From: Achromobacter xylosoxidans
GTDB lineage: Bacteria; Pseudomonadota; Gammaproteobacteria; Burkholderiales; Burkholderiaceae_B
Assembly (NCBI RefSeq): GCF_001457475.1
Contig: NZ_LN831029.1
Coordinates: 5,704,001-5,768,000 of the forward strand
Direction: 5' to 3'
DNA length: 64,000 bases
The translations under genes and the position numbers were made by a program. Positions 9,365 to 18,446 of this stretch are shown in pieces (position 1 is the stretch's first letter; each line of letters opens with the position of its first letter). A model generated the notes under the pieces. It was given only the letters and a program-made list of their open reading frames with translations, made no database searches and was not told the DNA's origin.

Positions 9365-10582
9365 ATGACACCTACGCCAGACCCCGTTCGCCGCCCGAAC
9401 GAGGCCGCCGCCCTGTTCGTCTTCAATACCCTGTGCCTGACCGCCATCATGGCCTTCATGCCCGTGATCGGCCCGGTGGTGCGCGGCCTGCGGCTGGCCG
9501 AATGGCATGGCGGGCTGGTGGTCACCGTGGCCGGCGTGCTGTGGATGCTGATGGCGCGCTACTGGGGCGGCCGCAGCGACCGCGTCGGCCGCCGCCGCGT
9601 GCTGCTGCGCGCCGCCGCCGGCTACATCGTCAGCTACCTGCTGCTGGCCATCGGCCTGGACCTGATGCTGCGCGAGCCGCCGCCGGCATGGCTGGCGCTG
9701 TTGGCGCTGATGGCGCTGCGCGCCCTGCTCGGCGCCTTCTACGCCGCCATGCCCACCGTCAGCGCCGCGCGCATCGCCGACATCACCGCGCCGGAGCAGC
9801 GCGGCGCCATGATGGCCAGGCTGGGCGCGGCCAACGGCCTGGGCATGGTGCTGGGGCCCGCCATCGGCGGCCTGCTGGTCAAGGACAGCCTGACGCTGCC
9901 GCTCTACATCGCCGCCGTGCTGCCCTTGCTGGGCACGCTATGGCTGGCCGCGAAACTGCCGTCCGACGCCGCGCACGAACCGCGCGTCACGCCGCCGCTC
10001 AAGCTGAGCGACCGGCGCCTGCGCCTGCCGCTGGCCGCCATGCTGCTGGCCATGAGCGCGGTCATCACGGCGCAGATGATCGTCGGCTTCTATGCCATGG
10101 ACGCGCTGCGCCAGGAGCCCGGCCCGGCGGCACGGACGGCCGGATGGGCCATGACCACCGTCGGCGTCATGCTGATCCTGGTGCAGGTGGGACTGGCCAA
10201 GGCGCGGCGCATGAACGCGGCTCGCTGCCTGGCGGGCGGCGCCCTGCTGTCCGGCGTCGGCTTCCTGCTGGTGCCGGTGCTGGGCGGCGCCTGGGGCCTG
10301 GTGGCGTGCTATGCCATCATGGCCGCCGGCATGGGGCTGGTGTTCCCGTCGATCCAGACCCTGGCGGCCAACGCCGTCACGGCCGACGAACAAGGCATCG
10401 CCGCCGGCTCGGTGATCGCCGTGCAGGGCATGGCGATGGTGGTGGCGCCGCTGGTATGCACGTTGCTGTACGGCGTGCGCCCATGGATGCCATACGTGGT
10501 CGCCGCCAGCCTGTTGCTGCTGGTGGCGCTGGCGGCGGCGGTCCAGCCGCGCCAACCGCTGTCGGCCCGGACGATGCCGTAG
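9365..10582 (+). CDS. MFS transporter, Fur-regulated (probable siderophore exporter)
   Basis: A 405-residue 12-TM major facilitator protein. The loop 2-3 motif is RYWGGRSDRVGRRR and the TM5 antiporter motif is LGMVLGPAIGG, so it is most likely an H+-coupled exporter of the Bcr/DHA1 type. The start is the ATG at 9365 (MTPTPDP); the ATG at 9332 would place the Fur box inside the coding region. The Fur box immediately upstream and the divergent PchR-like regulator resemble AlcS-type siderophore export units in Bordetella. No biosynthetic genes are nearby, so export of an imported or remotely encoded siderophore is inferred, not shown. Confidence 0.8.
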   Translation: MTPTPDPVRRPNEAAALFVFNTLCLTAIMAFMPVIGPVVRGLRLAEWHGGLVVTVAGVLWMLMARYWGGRSDRVGRRRVLLRAAAGYIVSYLLLAIGLDLMLREPPPAWLALLALMALRALLGAFYAAMPTVSAARIADITAPEQRGAMMARLGAANGLGMVLGPAIGGLLVKDSLTLPLYIAAVLPLLGTLWLAAKLPSDAAHEPRVTPPLKLSDRRLRLPLAAMLLAMSAVITAQMIVGFYAMDALRQEPGPAARTAGWAMTTVGVMLILVQVGLAKARRMNAARCLAGGALLSGVGFLLVPVLGGAWGLVACYAIMAAGMGLVFPSIQTLAANAVTADEQGIAAGSVIAVQGMAMVVAPLVCTLLYGVRPWMPYVVAASLLLLVALAAAVQPRQPLSARTMP

Positions 10583-10621
10583 GCGGCGCATGGCGGTCCC
10601 CCTCCGACGGCGAGCCCCTGA

Positions 10622-11758
10622 TCAGGGTTCCCTCATGGGATATTCCAACTGCAGCGCCACGAAGCCGGCGGTGGCGCGTCCGTAGCGCGCGCTCATGCCG
10701 CGCAGAATCCCGTCCAGCAACGGCGTGGGAGTCGGCGCCAGCGTGTTGTCCATGGGCAGCGACGGCATGTCCGCTGACGACACCTGGTCGGGCAGATAGG
10801 CCAGGCCGCTGGCCAGCCTCACGGGGCCCGGCTCGGAGGCCACCCCGACCACCGAGGTCCTGTAGCTGCGGGCATAGGCATCGGCAGTCAGGGCCAGCCG
10901 CAGATCGTCCGTACCCGCTGTCAGCCGCGCCTGCAGCGTCTCGTGCCGCCAGAAGGCCGTTGCATTGCGCGTCGCGGTGTAGATATGGCGCGGCCCGAGC
11001 TGAAAGTCCTGGCCCGGATGGGCATCGTCCCAGTGCGCCTGGCCCAGTTCGAGCGCCACCGTTTGCGCGCGCGGCCGGCCGGCCAGGGTCTCGACCAGCG
11101 CCAACGACACGGGAATCGAAGCACTGACGCCCGTGGTGGTCACCACCCCGCCGTCCGCGATGTAGCGGCGATCCTGGCGCCAGCGCACCGCCGGAAAGTC
11201 GCGCGCCAGCGTCGAGCGCGAATACCAATGCGAAACCGCCTGACGGCCGTCCAGCAAGCCGGCCCGCGCCAGTACCCACACCCCGTCGCAAATGCCGATG
11301 ACGACGGCGCCCTTGCCGGCCTGCGCGCGCACCCAGGCCGACAGCCGCGGATCCGCGTCTTCGTGCACGGCCGGCACGATCACGTAGTCGGCGCCGTCCG
11401 GGTAATGCGCGTCGAACGCGGCGATGTCGGCATCCGGCTGTGCCCGCAAGGCGGGAAAGAACCGTATCGGTCCGGGATCCAGGCCCAGCGCCCAGACCTC
11501 GGCGGCGCCCGAGCGCTTGAGCACCGCGTAGGGCACCACGAAGTCGGTCAGCTCGGTGTTGGCGTTATGGCCGATCACCACGACACGCGGCAGGCGGCCA
11601 GCCGCGGCAGGCCGCGCAGCGGTCAATGGCCCGGCCTGCCCGCGCGGTGATGGCGGCGCGGGCACCCCGCCAGGATCGCGCCACACCGACCAGGCCGCGG
11701 CGACGGCCACGGTCGTCAACACGCATACCAGGCCCGCTCGCCCCCATCCGACCGCCAT
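10622..11758 (-). CDS. Membrane-anchored DJ-1/PfpI-fold protein
   Basis: A 378-residue protein with an N-terminal hydrophobic segment (about 8-24) and a DJ-1/PfpI glutamine-amidotransferase-like domain from about 57 to 230. The nucleophile-elbow cysteine is C157 in VVIGICDGVW, within the family's [IV]CxGxxxLA pattern. A C-terminal region of about 130 residues follows but shows no helix-turn-helix, so this is not a GlxA-type regulator despite the related N-terminal fold. It is probably anchored to the inner membrane or exported. It is divergent from the GlxA-like regulator at 11900, which may control it. Function unknown. Confidence 0.75.
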   Translation of the reverse strand: MAVGWGRAGLVCVLTTVAVAAAWSVWRDPGGVPAPPSPRGQAGPLTAARPAAAGRLPRVVVIGHNANTELTDFVVPYAVLKRSGAAEVWALGLDPGPIRFFPALRAQPDADIAAFDAHYPDGADYVIVPAVHEDADPRLSAWVRAQAGKGAVVIGICDGVWVLARAGLLDGRQAVSHWYSRSTLARDFPAVRWRQDRRYIADGGVVTTTGVSASIPVSLALVETLAGRPRAQTVALELGQAHWDDAHPGQDFQLGPRHIYTATRNATAFWRHETLQARLTAGTDDLRLALTADAYARSYRTSVVGVASEPGPVRLASGLAYLPDQVSSADMPSLPMDNTLAPTPTPLLDGILRGMSARYGRATAGFVALQLEYPMREP

Positions 11759-11833
11759 GAACCACCCTTTTCCGCAACGAGGCCATGCCCCAATTCCGAC
11801 AGCCTAGCGATAGCGCGCGCTCGGCAGCAATGA

Positions 11834-11853
11834 CAGAATTCAGTCGTTTTCTG
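11834..11853. promoter_or_regulatory. Inverted repeat between two DJ-1-fold genes (possible operator)
   Basis: CAGAA (11834-11838) and TTCTG (11849-11853) form a short perfect inverted repeat spaced by ten bases in the divergent intergenic region. Its position suits a binding site for the GlxA-type regulator encoded at 11900. The repeat is short and could be chance. Confidence 0.3.
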
Positions 11854-11899
11854 CCATCCGGCCGCGTTAAGATGCCGGCATTGCCACTTAGCCTTCCCC

Positions 11900-12883
11900 A
11901 TGCCGCGACACTCCGCCGCCGGCAGGCCCCGCCTGGTCGCCATCGTCGTCTATCCCACGGTGCAGCACCTGGACGTGGCCGGCCCCGCCGACGTCTTCTC
12001 CATGGCCAGCGCGCTGGGCCTGGACGCACGGTATCGCGTCGCCCTCCTGTCGGCCCGGGGTGGACCGGTCACGCTGTCCAACGGCCTGACGCTGCAGACC
12101 GAGGCAGTGGCTGGCATCGACCCGGCCACGGTCGACACACTGATCATCGCCGGCGGCGAGCGCGAAGGGCTGATGCAGGCCGGCGCCGACGAAACCTTGC
12201 GCGCGTGGGTTGGCCAGGCCGGCACGCGGACGCGGCGCCTGGCTTCGGTGTGCACCGGCGCCTTCCTGCTGGCCCATTGGGGCATGCTGGGCGGCCGGCG
12301 CGTGGCAACGCATTGGGCTTCGGCACAATTGCTGGCGCGCCACTTCGATGGCTTGCAGGTGGAGCCGGAGGCGCTCTATGTTCAGGACGACCGATTCTGG
12401 ACCTCGGGCGGCGTCACTGCCGGCATCGACATGTGCCTGGCCATGGTCGAACAGGACGCGGGCCGCTGGCTGGCGGCGCGGGTGGCAAGACAGCTGAACC
12501 TGGCGCTGCGGCGCAGCGGCAACCAGGCGCAATACTCGACGATCCTCGAGGGGCAGGCCGGCGCCTACGGCGAACTGGTCGATTGGCTGCGCGACCATCT
12601 GGCCGAAGCCATCGATGTCGAACGCATGGCATCACTGGCCGGCCAGGCGCCACGCACCTTCCATCGCGGCTTCACGCGCGACACCGGCTATACGCCACGG
12701 GCTTTTCTCGAGGCGCTACGGCTCGAAGCGGTGCGCGCGGGGCTGGACGCGGGCCAGCCGCTCAAGCCCCTGGCGCGGGCTGCCGGGTTTCGCTCGGAAA
12801 CGCAGCTGGCCAAGGCGTTCCAACGCCGCTACGGCCTCAGCCCGTCGCAGTATCGGGGCGGCATGGCCCCGGTCATTCCGTGA
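11900..12883 (+). CDS. GlxA/FtrA-type transcriptional regulator (DJ-1 domain + AraC HTH)
   Basis: A 327-residue protein. A DJ-1/PfpI sensor domain occupies about residues 10-190 with the elbow cysteine C118 in SVCTGAFLLAHWG, and a C-terminal AraC double helix-turn-helix (about 225-320) ends LAKAFQRRYGLSPSQYR. In this family the enzyme-like domain has become a ligand sensor; members control catabolism of quaternary amines, amino acids or thiols. It is divergent from the other DJ-1-fold gene and overlaps the end of the Bug gene (12873-12883) tail to tail by 11 bases. The effector is unknown. Confidence 0.88.
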   Translation: MPRHSAAGRPRLVAIVVYPTVQHLDVAGPADVFSMASALGLDARYRVALLSARGGPVTLSNGLTLQTEAVAGIDPATVDTLIIAGGEREGLMQAGADETLRAWVGQAGTRTRRLASVCTGAFLLAHWGMLGGRRVATHWASAQLLARHFDGLQVEPEALYVQDDRFWTSGGVTAGIDMCLAMVEQDAGRWLAARVARQLNLALRRSGNQAQYSTILEGQAGAYGELVDWLRDHLAEAIDVERMASLAGQAPRTFHRGFTRDTGYTPRAFLEALRLEAVRAGLDAGQPLKPLARAAGFRSETQLAKAFQRRYGLSPSQYRGGMAPVIP

Positions 12884-13880
12884 TGTGGATGTTGGCCTGG
12901 TCGATGATGACCTGGTAGCGCTTCATCTCGGCATCGATGAACCTGGCGAAGGCCGCCGAGTTTTTCACCGATGGCTCGAAGCCCAGCCCGTTCAGTTGTT
13001 CGACGATCTTCGGGCTGGCCATCACCTTGGCCGACACCGCCTCCAGCTTGCGCAGCACCGGTTCGGGCAGGTTGGCCGGCCCCCACACGCCGTACCAGGA
13101 ATAGAACTCGAAGTTCTTCTGGCCCTGCTCCTTCATGGTGGCAAGGTCAGGCAGCAGGGGGCTGCGGTCGGCGCCGGTCAGCGCCACCGCCTTGAGCTTG
13201 CCGGCGCGCACCATCGGCAGCGACGACAGCATCGGGTCGATCAGCCCCTGCACCTGGCCGCCGACCAGGTCCGACAGCGCCGGGCCGCCGCCGCGATACA
13301 GCACGATGGGAATCTGCTCCAGGCCGTTTTCATGCAGGAACGAGGCCGCGGCAAGGTGGCCGGCCGAGCCGAAACCGGTGGTGGCGAAGGAATACTTCTG
13401 CGGCTCGGCCTTGAGCAGCTTGACCAGGTCCTGCACGTTGTCGGCCGGCACCTTGGGGTTGACGCTGAAGATCAGCGCGCCCTGCGCCAGTTCGCTGATG
13501 GGCGTGAAATCCTTGACCGAATCGAACTTGATGGTCTTTTTGTACAGCAGCGGATTGATCGCGTGGATCGAGGCATTCAGGTACAGCGTGTAGCCATCGG
13601 GCGCCGCGCGCGCCACATAGGCGGCGCCGATCATGCCCGAGGCACCGGCGCGGTTTTCCACCACCACCGACTGGCCCAGTTCCTTGCCCAGTTGCTCGGC
13701 GTACAGGCGCGCCACGCCGTCGACGGAACCGCCCGGCGGATGCGGCACCACCAGCGTGATGGGGCGCTGCGGATAGCTGTCGGCGGCCAGCGCGGCGGCG
13801 GTGGTGGTGAGGCCCAACGCCAGCAGGGCGGCGCTGAAAAGCCGCTTGAGCGGCGCGGGGCGGGACGGGCAATGGAACAT
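12873..13880 (-). CDS. Bug-family tripartite tricarboxylate transporter solute receptor
   Basis: A 335-residue periplasmic binding protein. A signal peptide with a long hydrophobic core ends near ALAADSYPQ. The Bug signature follows: ITLVVPHPPGG near the start, VVVENRAGASGMIGA around residues 80-95, and APDGYTLY soon after. Bug (TctC-like) proteins deliver carboxylates or amides to TctAB permeases, or serve as sensors; no tctAB lies here, as is usual for orphan Bugs in Bordetella. It follows the dapA-like gene on the same strand, so its ligand may be the substrate of that lyase. Start ATG at 13880; the frame extends upstream without a signal peptide. Confidence 0.9.
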   Translation of the reverse strand: MFHCPSRPAPLKRLFSAALLALGLTTTAAALAADSYPQRPITLVVPHPPGGSVDGVARLYAEQLGKELGQSVVVENRAGASGMIGAAYVARAAPDGYTLYLNASIHAINPLLYKKTIKFDSVKDFTPISELAQGALIFSVNPKVPADNVQDLVKLLKAEPQKYSFATTGFGSAGHLAAASFLHENGLEQIPIVLYRGGGPALSDLVGGQVQGLIDPMLSSLPMVRAGKLKAVALTGADRSPLLPDLATMKEQGQKNFEFYSWYGVWGPANLPEPVLRKLEAVSAKVMASPKIVEQLNGLGFEPSVKNSAAFARFIDAEMKRYQVIIDQANIHITE

Positions 13881-13976
13881 GGTGGGGTCTCTCTTGGCGA
13901 TGACGCATCCGTTTCGGGCGCGCAGGGGCCGCCCGCGCACCGGCCGCGACGCTCGCGGCCGCCGTGTCGTGGGTCG

Positions 13977-14009
13977 TCAAAAATGAATCCGGCGGCTATC
14001 GCCGCCGGA
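13977..14009 (-). terminator. Hairpin with T-run after the dapA-like gene
   Basis: TCCGGCGGC (13988-13996) and GCCGCCGGA (14001-14009) form a perfect 9-bp stem with a 4-base loop. On the minus strand it is followed by TTCATTTTTG. This fits a partial intrinsic terminator between the dapA-like gene and the Bug gene and could make Bug expression lower than, or independent of, the enzyme gene. Confidence 0.55.
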
Positions 14010-14018
14010 ACAGGGGAA

Positions 14019-14954
14019 TCACGCCGCCTTGAGCTGCGCGGAGCTGAAGCCGTACTTGGTATCCAGCCCCAACTCGCGCACGATGCGCAGGCCCTTGGCC
14101 AGGGCGTCGCCCTCCAGGCCGCGCAGCGGACGGCGCAGGTCGCCGACCGGCAGGCCCACCGCCTTCATCAGCGACTTGATCGCCACCGGGTTGATGGCGG
14201 AGTACGAGTAATGCAGCATCGGCAGCAGGCCCAGGTAGCCTTCGCGGAAGCTGACCGACACGTCCGGCGTGTCCCAGGGACGCGAAATCTCGGCCATCTC
14301 GGCCGGCGCGATGTTGCCGGTCATGTTGGCGGTGCCGTGGCCGCCCAGGCTCATGGTGGGCACCACCAGCCCCAGGTTGGGCGAGTCGCAGCACATCACC
14401 GACACGTCGGGACGGCCGCGCAGCACCTGCGCCACCTGGCCCACGCGCGTGGTCGATTCCTTGTGCACCACGTAGTTCGGGTGCTTGAAGATGCGCAGCA
14501 GCTGGTCCCAGTGCAGGTCGCTCTTGACCCGCGGCGGGTTGTTGTAGATGCCCAGCGGCAGGTCGGTGGCGTCGGCCACTTCGAGGAAATAGGCTTCGGT
14601 GTCGGCTTCGGAGGCGCAGATGTAGGCCGGCGCGGCCAGGATCGCGCCGTCGGCGCCGTTGGCGCGCGCGAACTTCAGGTAGTCGATGGTGGTGTCGGTG
14701 TTGTTGCCGGTGCAGCCGTAGAACAGCTTCATCCTGCCGGTCTTCATCTTGGCCGTCTCGACGATCACCTGGCGCCGCTCTTCGGGCGACAGCAGCGAGA
14801 CTTCACCGGTGGAGCCCATGATCAGCACGGCGGCGGTGCCGTTGTCTTCCTGGAACTTCAACAGGCTGCGGAAGGCGCTGAAATCGACGCTGCCGTCGCG
14901 ATTGAACGGCGTGACGATGGCGACGAAGGACCCCTGGATTTTCATTTTGCTCAT
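14019..14954 (-). CDS. Dihydrodipicolinate synthase / N-acetylneuraminate lyase family aldolase
   Basis: A 311-residue (beta/alpha)8 class I aldolase. The family pattern is intact: the GSTGE phosphate/carboxylate-binding loop at residues 47-51, the general tyrosine Y137 in GIYNNPP and the Schiff-base lysine K165 in VVHKES. The family condenses or cleaves pyruvate with an aldehyde or keto acid. Linkage to a Bug receptor rather than to lysine-biosynthesis genes suggests a catabolic lyase or dehydratase, not housekeeping DapA. Start ATG at 14954, with TGGAG six bases upstream; the ATG at 14966 is upstream of that ribosome site. The substrate is not identifiable. Confidence 0.88.
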   Translation of the reverse strand: MSKMKIQGSFVAIVTPFNRDGSVDFSAFRSLLKFQEDNGTAAVLIMGSTGEVSLLSPEERRQVIVETAKMKTGRMKLFYGCTGNNTDTTIDYLKFARANGADGAILAAPAYICASEADTEAYFLEVADATDLPLGIYNNPPRVKSDLHWDQLLRIFKHPNYVVHKESTTRVGQVAQVLRGRPDVSVMCCDSPNLGLVVPTMSLGGHGTANMTGNIAPAEMAEISRPWDTPDVSVSFREGYLGLLPMLHYSYSAINPVAIKSLMKAVGLPVGDLRRPLRGLEGDALAKGLRIVRELGLDTKYGFSSAQLKAA

Positions 14955-15142
14955 GACCTGCTCCACATGCGGATGGACTGCTCAATCAAAAAAGCCAGGC
15001 TGGCGCGCGGTGGTTGGCGCCTGCACCTGACCATTCCCCTTGCTGCTTATGCAGTATAGGAAGAGCGGCCCCGAAAATTTTTCTATTTTCCACACTTTCA
15101 GGACGCCCGAAAGACAAAGATTTTCTAAGGCAATGCGATTAA

Positions 15143-15162
15143 GTTATGAGGATTTCCATAAC
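15143..15162. promoter_or_regulatory. Inverted repeat upstream of the molybdoenzyme gene
   Basis: GTTATG (15143-15148) and CATAAC (15157-15162) are perfect inverted repeats spaced by eight bases in an AT-richer stretch of the 234-base region between the dapA-like gene and the BisC-like gene. This is a candidate operator for an unlinked regulator of either transcript. It is 27 bases before the ATG at 15189. Confidence 0.45.
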
Positions 15163-15188
15163 AATACGCTTTTCACGGCGGCGCCCGC

Positions 15189-17507
15189 ATGACCGAAGCG
15201 ATCTCCCGTTATCCGTCCCTGTCCCATTGGGGCGCCTATACCGCGCTGGTGCGCGACGGCCGCGTCGTGGGCTGCGAGCCGTTCGCGCACGACCAGGCCC
15301 CGTCCCCGCTTATCCACGCGATGCCCGACATGGTGCATTCGTCGCTGCGCATCGCCCGCCCCGCCGTGCGCGCCAGCTGGCTCAGGCACCGCGGCGCGCC
15401 CGAATTGCGCGGCGTGGACGGCTATGTGGAGGTCGATTGGGACACCGCCCTGGCGCTGGTGCACGACGAACTGCAACGGGTGCGCGCGCAGCATGGCCCC
15501 ACCGCCATCTTCGGCGGCTCGTACGGCTGGTCGTCGGCCGGCCGCCTGCACCATGCGCGCACGCTGACGCACCGCTTCCTGTACGCCGGCGGCGGCTGCG
15601 TCGACCAGTCGGGCAACTACAGCTGGGGCGCGGCGCAGTTCCTGCTGCCGCACATCATCGGCACCTACGCGCCCGTGACCGGCCGCATCACCGACTGGAA
15701 CAGCGTGGTCGGGCACACGCGGCTGCTGATCGCGTTCGGCGGCATCCCGCTGCGCAACACGCAGATCGCCTCGGGTGGCGCGGGCGACCACAGCGCGCCC
15801 GGCTGGCTGGCGCGGGCACGGCAAGCCGGCATGCGCGCGGTGGTGGTCAGCCCCACGCGCGCCGACGCGCCCGAGGCGCTGGCGGCCGAATGGATCCCGA
15901 TACGGCCGAACACCGACGCGGCGATGATGCTGGGCATGGCGCACACGCTGCTGGCCGAGGATCGCCACGATCGCGAATTCCTGGCGCGCTGCTGCAACGG
16001 CTTCGAGCAGTATGCGGACTACCTGCTGGGCCGCGCCGACGGCCAGCCCAAGAGCGCGCAATGGGCCGAACGCATCTGCGGCGTGCCCGCCGCCACCATC
16101 CGCGCGCTGGCGCTGGAAGCGGCCGGCACCCGCACGCTGCTGTCCTGCTCATGGTCGCTGCAGCGCGGCCATCGCGGCGAACAACCCTATTGGGGCAGCG
16201 TGGCGCTGGCCGCCCTGTTGGGCCAGATCGGCCTGCCCGGCGGCGGTTTCGCCTTCGGCCACGGCTCGATGAACGGCGCCGGCAATCCGCGCCCCGACCT
16301 GCCCGCGCCGGAGATGCGCGCGGGGCGCAATCCGGCCGGCGCCTCGATTCCGGTGGCGCGCCTGACCGACATGCTGTTGCAACCGGGTGAATCGTATGCG
16401 TTCAACGGCAGGACCGGCGTCTATCCCGACATCCGCCTGGTCTACTGGGCCGGCGGCAACCCGTTCCACCACCACCAGGACCTGAACCGCCTGGCGCGGG
16501 CCTGGACGCGGCCCGAGACCATCATCGTGCACGAACCCTGGTGGACGCCGACGGCGCGGCGCGCCGACATCGTGCTGCCCGCCACCACCACGCTCGAACG
16601 CAACGACATCGGCGGCTCCTCGCGCGACCGCTACCTGCTGGCGATGCGGCAGGCGCTGGCGCCGGTGGGCCACAGCCGCAACGACTTCGACATCTACCGG
16701 GAACTGGCCGCGCGCGGCGGCTTCGAGCAGGCCTTCACCGAAGGCCGCGACGAGATGGCCTGGATCCGCCACATCTACGAACAGATGCGGCCGGCCTGGG
16801 AAGCCGCGCAACTGACGCTGCCGGCCTTCGATGAATTCTGGGAGCGCGGCCACGTGGCGCTGCCGCCGCCCCCGCGCGACTTCGTGCTGTTCGAGCAGTT
16901 CCGCGAGGATCCCGCCGCGCATCCACTCAAGACCCGCTCCGGCCGTCTCGAACTGCACAGCGCGGCGATCGCCGAGTTCGGCTATGACGACTGCCCGCCG
17001 CATCCAGCCTGGCTGCCGCCGGTGGAATGGCTGGGCGCCGAACGCGCGGCGCGCTGGCCGCTGCACCTGGTCACTTGCCAGCCCGCCGACCGGCTGCACT
17101 CGCAACTGGACCCGGCGCCGGCCACCCGCGCCCACAAGGTCGCCGGCCGCGAGGCGGTGCTGCTGCATCCCGACGACGCCGCCGAACGCGGCATCGCGCA
17201 GGGCGATGTGGTGCGCATCTTCAATGACCGCGGCGCCTGCCTCGGCGGCGCGCAGCTCAGCGCCGACCTGCTGCGCGGCGTGGTGGTGATGCCCACCGGC
17301 GCCTGGTTCGACCCGCAGGACGGCTCGCTCGAACGCCACGGCAATCCCAACGTGCTGACGGTGGACGTGGGCACGTCGCGGCTGGCGCAGGGCCCGAGCG
17401 CGCTGTCGGCCTTGGTGCAGGTGGAACGCTGGCACGGCGACGCGCCGCCGGTGCGGGCCTTCGAGCCGCCGCCGCTGCGGGCCGAGACGCCGGGCGCGCC
17501 ACGCTGA
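15189..17507 (+). CDS. BisC/DMSO-reductase-type molybdopterin oxidoreductase
   Basis: A 772-residue enzyme of the Mo-bisMGD DMSO reductase family. SYGWSSAGRLH (111-121) and NYSWGAAQ (143-150) correspond to the biotin/trimethylamine sulfoxide reductase active site; S145 is the expected molybdenum-ligating serine. There is no N-terminal CxxC iron-sulfur motif and no twin-arginine signal, so it is probably a cytoplasmic single-subunit enzyme like BisC, reducing an S-oxide or N-oxide. The C-terminal cofactor domain (TCQPADRLHSQLD, then DVVRIFNDRGACLGGA) is complete. It stands alone without membrane anchor or chaperone genes. The natural substrate is unknown; free or protein-bound methionine sulfoxide and biotin sulfoxide are family precedents. 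Confidence 0.9.
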   Translation: MTEAISRYPSLSHWGAYTALVRDGRVVGCEPFAHDQAPSPLIHAMPDMVHSSLRIARPAVRASWLRHRGAPELRGVDGYVEVDWDTALALVHDELQRVRAQHGPTAIFGGSYGWSSAGRLHHARTLTHRFLYAGGGCVDQSGNYSWGAAQFLLPHIIGTYAPVTGRITDWNSVVGHTRLLIAFGGIPLRNTQIASGGAGDHSAPGWLARARQAGMRAVVVSPTRADAPEALAAEWIPIRPNTDAAMMLGMAHTLLAEDRHDREFLARCCNGFEQYADYLLGRADGQPKSAQWAERICGVPAATIRALALEAAGTRTLLSCSWSLQRGHRGEQPYWGSVALAALLGQIGLPGGGFAFGHGSMNGAGNPRPDLPAPEMRAGRNPAGASIPVARLTDMLLQPGESYAFNGRTGVYPDIRLVYWAGGNPFHHHQDLNRLARAWTRPETIIVHEPWWTPTARRADIVLPATTTLERNDIGGSSRDRYLLAMRQALAPVGHSRNDFDIYRELAARGGFEQAFTEGRDEMAWIRHIYEQMRPAWEAAQLTLPAFDEFWERGHVALPPPPRDFVLFEQFREDPAAHPLKTRSGRLELHSAAIAEFGYDDCPPHPAWLPPVEWLGAERAARWPLHLVTCQPADRLHSQLDPAPATRAHKVAGREAVLLHPDDAAERGIAQGDVVRIFNDRGACLGGAQLSADLLRGVVVMPTGAWFDPQDGSLERHGNPNVLTVDVGTSRLAQGPSALSALVQVERWHGDAPPVRAFEPPPLRAETPGAPR

Positions 17508-17594
17508 CGGCGCAATCTCGCCCCCGTTGCGGCACGACCGCGCCTGGCGCCCGATTGCCGGCCTGTGCGAGGCTCCTTATCGTGTGAACAGGCC

Positions 17595-18446
17595 CTAGGC
17601 CGCCCGCAGGAATGCCAGCACCGCGTCGTCCTGTCCCCGGATGAAATGCCGCTCACTCGGCAACAGCGTCACCTGTGCGCTCGGCGCCAGGCGGCGCAAC
17701 CGTTCGCAGGTATCTTGCGAATCGAGCATCACGTCGCGCCCGCCCACCGCCACGAACAGCGGCTGCGACAACTGGCGCAGCGCCTCGTCGCCGAAGACCG
17801 GAATGGCGCCGAAGCGCGAGCGGAAACCGCGATTGATGGCGTGCATCAACGCAAACTGAGCCCGATCGGCAGGCGCCGGATCGGCCGGCAGCGGCCCGAT
17901 GATGCGGCAGCGCACCAGCGCGCGGCCGGCGGGCCCCAGCAGCAACAATGGCAGGACCCACGGCAGGATGTGCTTCTGGCGGCCGATGCCGGACGGACAC
18001 AACAGCACCAGCCGCTCGACCCGCGCCGGCCGCCGCACGGCGAAGTCCAGCGCCAGCCACGCGCCCAGCGAGATGCCGAAGCACGCCGCGCGCGCCACGC
18101 CCAGTCCATCGAGCACGGCCTCCAGCCAGGTCGCGTGCGCATCGCTCGCCAGCGGCAGCCGCGCCGGCGCGCTCGGGCCGGCCTCGCCGATCAGGTCGAT
18201 CGCGTAAATGCGGAAATGCGGCGCCCAGGCCGCGGCCTGCCGCTGCCAACTGGCGGCCGTGCTCTGCGCGCCATGCAGCAGCACCAGGGGCGGGGCGTCC
18301 TCGCGGCCGCACACCAGCACATGGGTGTCGCCGGCCGGCGTCGGCACCGTCACTCGCCGCACATCGGCAGGCCAATGGGCCAGCGCGGCGGCATAGGCCT
18401 GGCGCACGGCTTCGGCGTGGCGCTCGGACTTGAAGACCGGGCTCAT
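17595..18446 (-). CDS. Alpha/beta hydrolase
   Basis: A 283-residue alpha/beta-hydrolase-fold protein. The oxyanion-hole motif LVLLHGA is at about 54-60, the nucleophile elbow is GISLG with S126, an acidic residue candidate follows in VGGRDVM, and the catalytic histidine is in SERHFI near residue 267. Esterase, lactonase or C-C hydrolase activity is possible. Its ATG overlaps the stop of the GNAT gene (18443-18446), so they are translationally coupled. No signal peptide is seen. The substrate is unknown. Confidence 0.85.
   Translation of the reverse strand: MSPVFKSERHAEAVRQAYAAALAHWPADVRRVTVPTPAGDTHVLVCGREDAPPLVLLHGAQSTAASWQRQAAAWAPHFRIYAIDLIGEAGPSAPARLPLASDAHATWLEAVLDGLGVARAACFGISLGAWLALDFAVRRPARVERLVLLCPSGIGRQKHILPWVLPLLLLGPAGRALVRCRIIGPLPADPAPADRAQFALMHAINRGFRSRFGAIPVFGDEALRQLSQPLFVAVGGRDVMLDSQDTCERLRRLAPSAQVTLLPSERHFIRGQDDAVLAFLRAA

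Noticed and set aside
12873..15059. Long plus-strand frame antisense to the Bug and dapA-like genes
   Set aside because: Composition is low-complexity, and both minus-strand genes have full family motifs.
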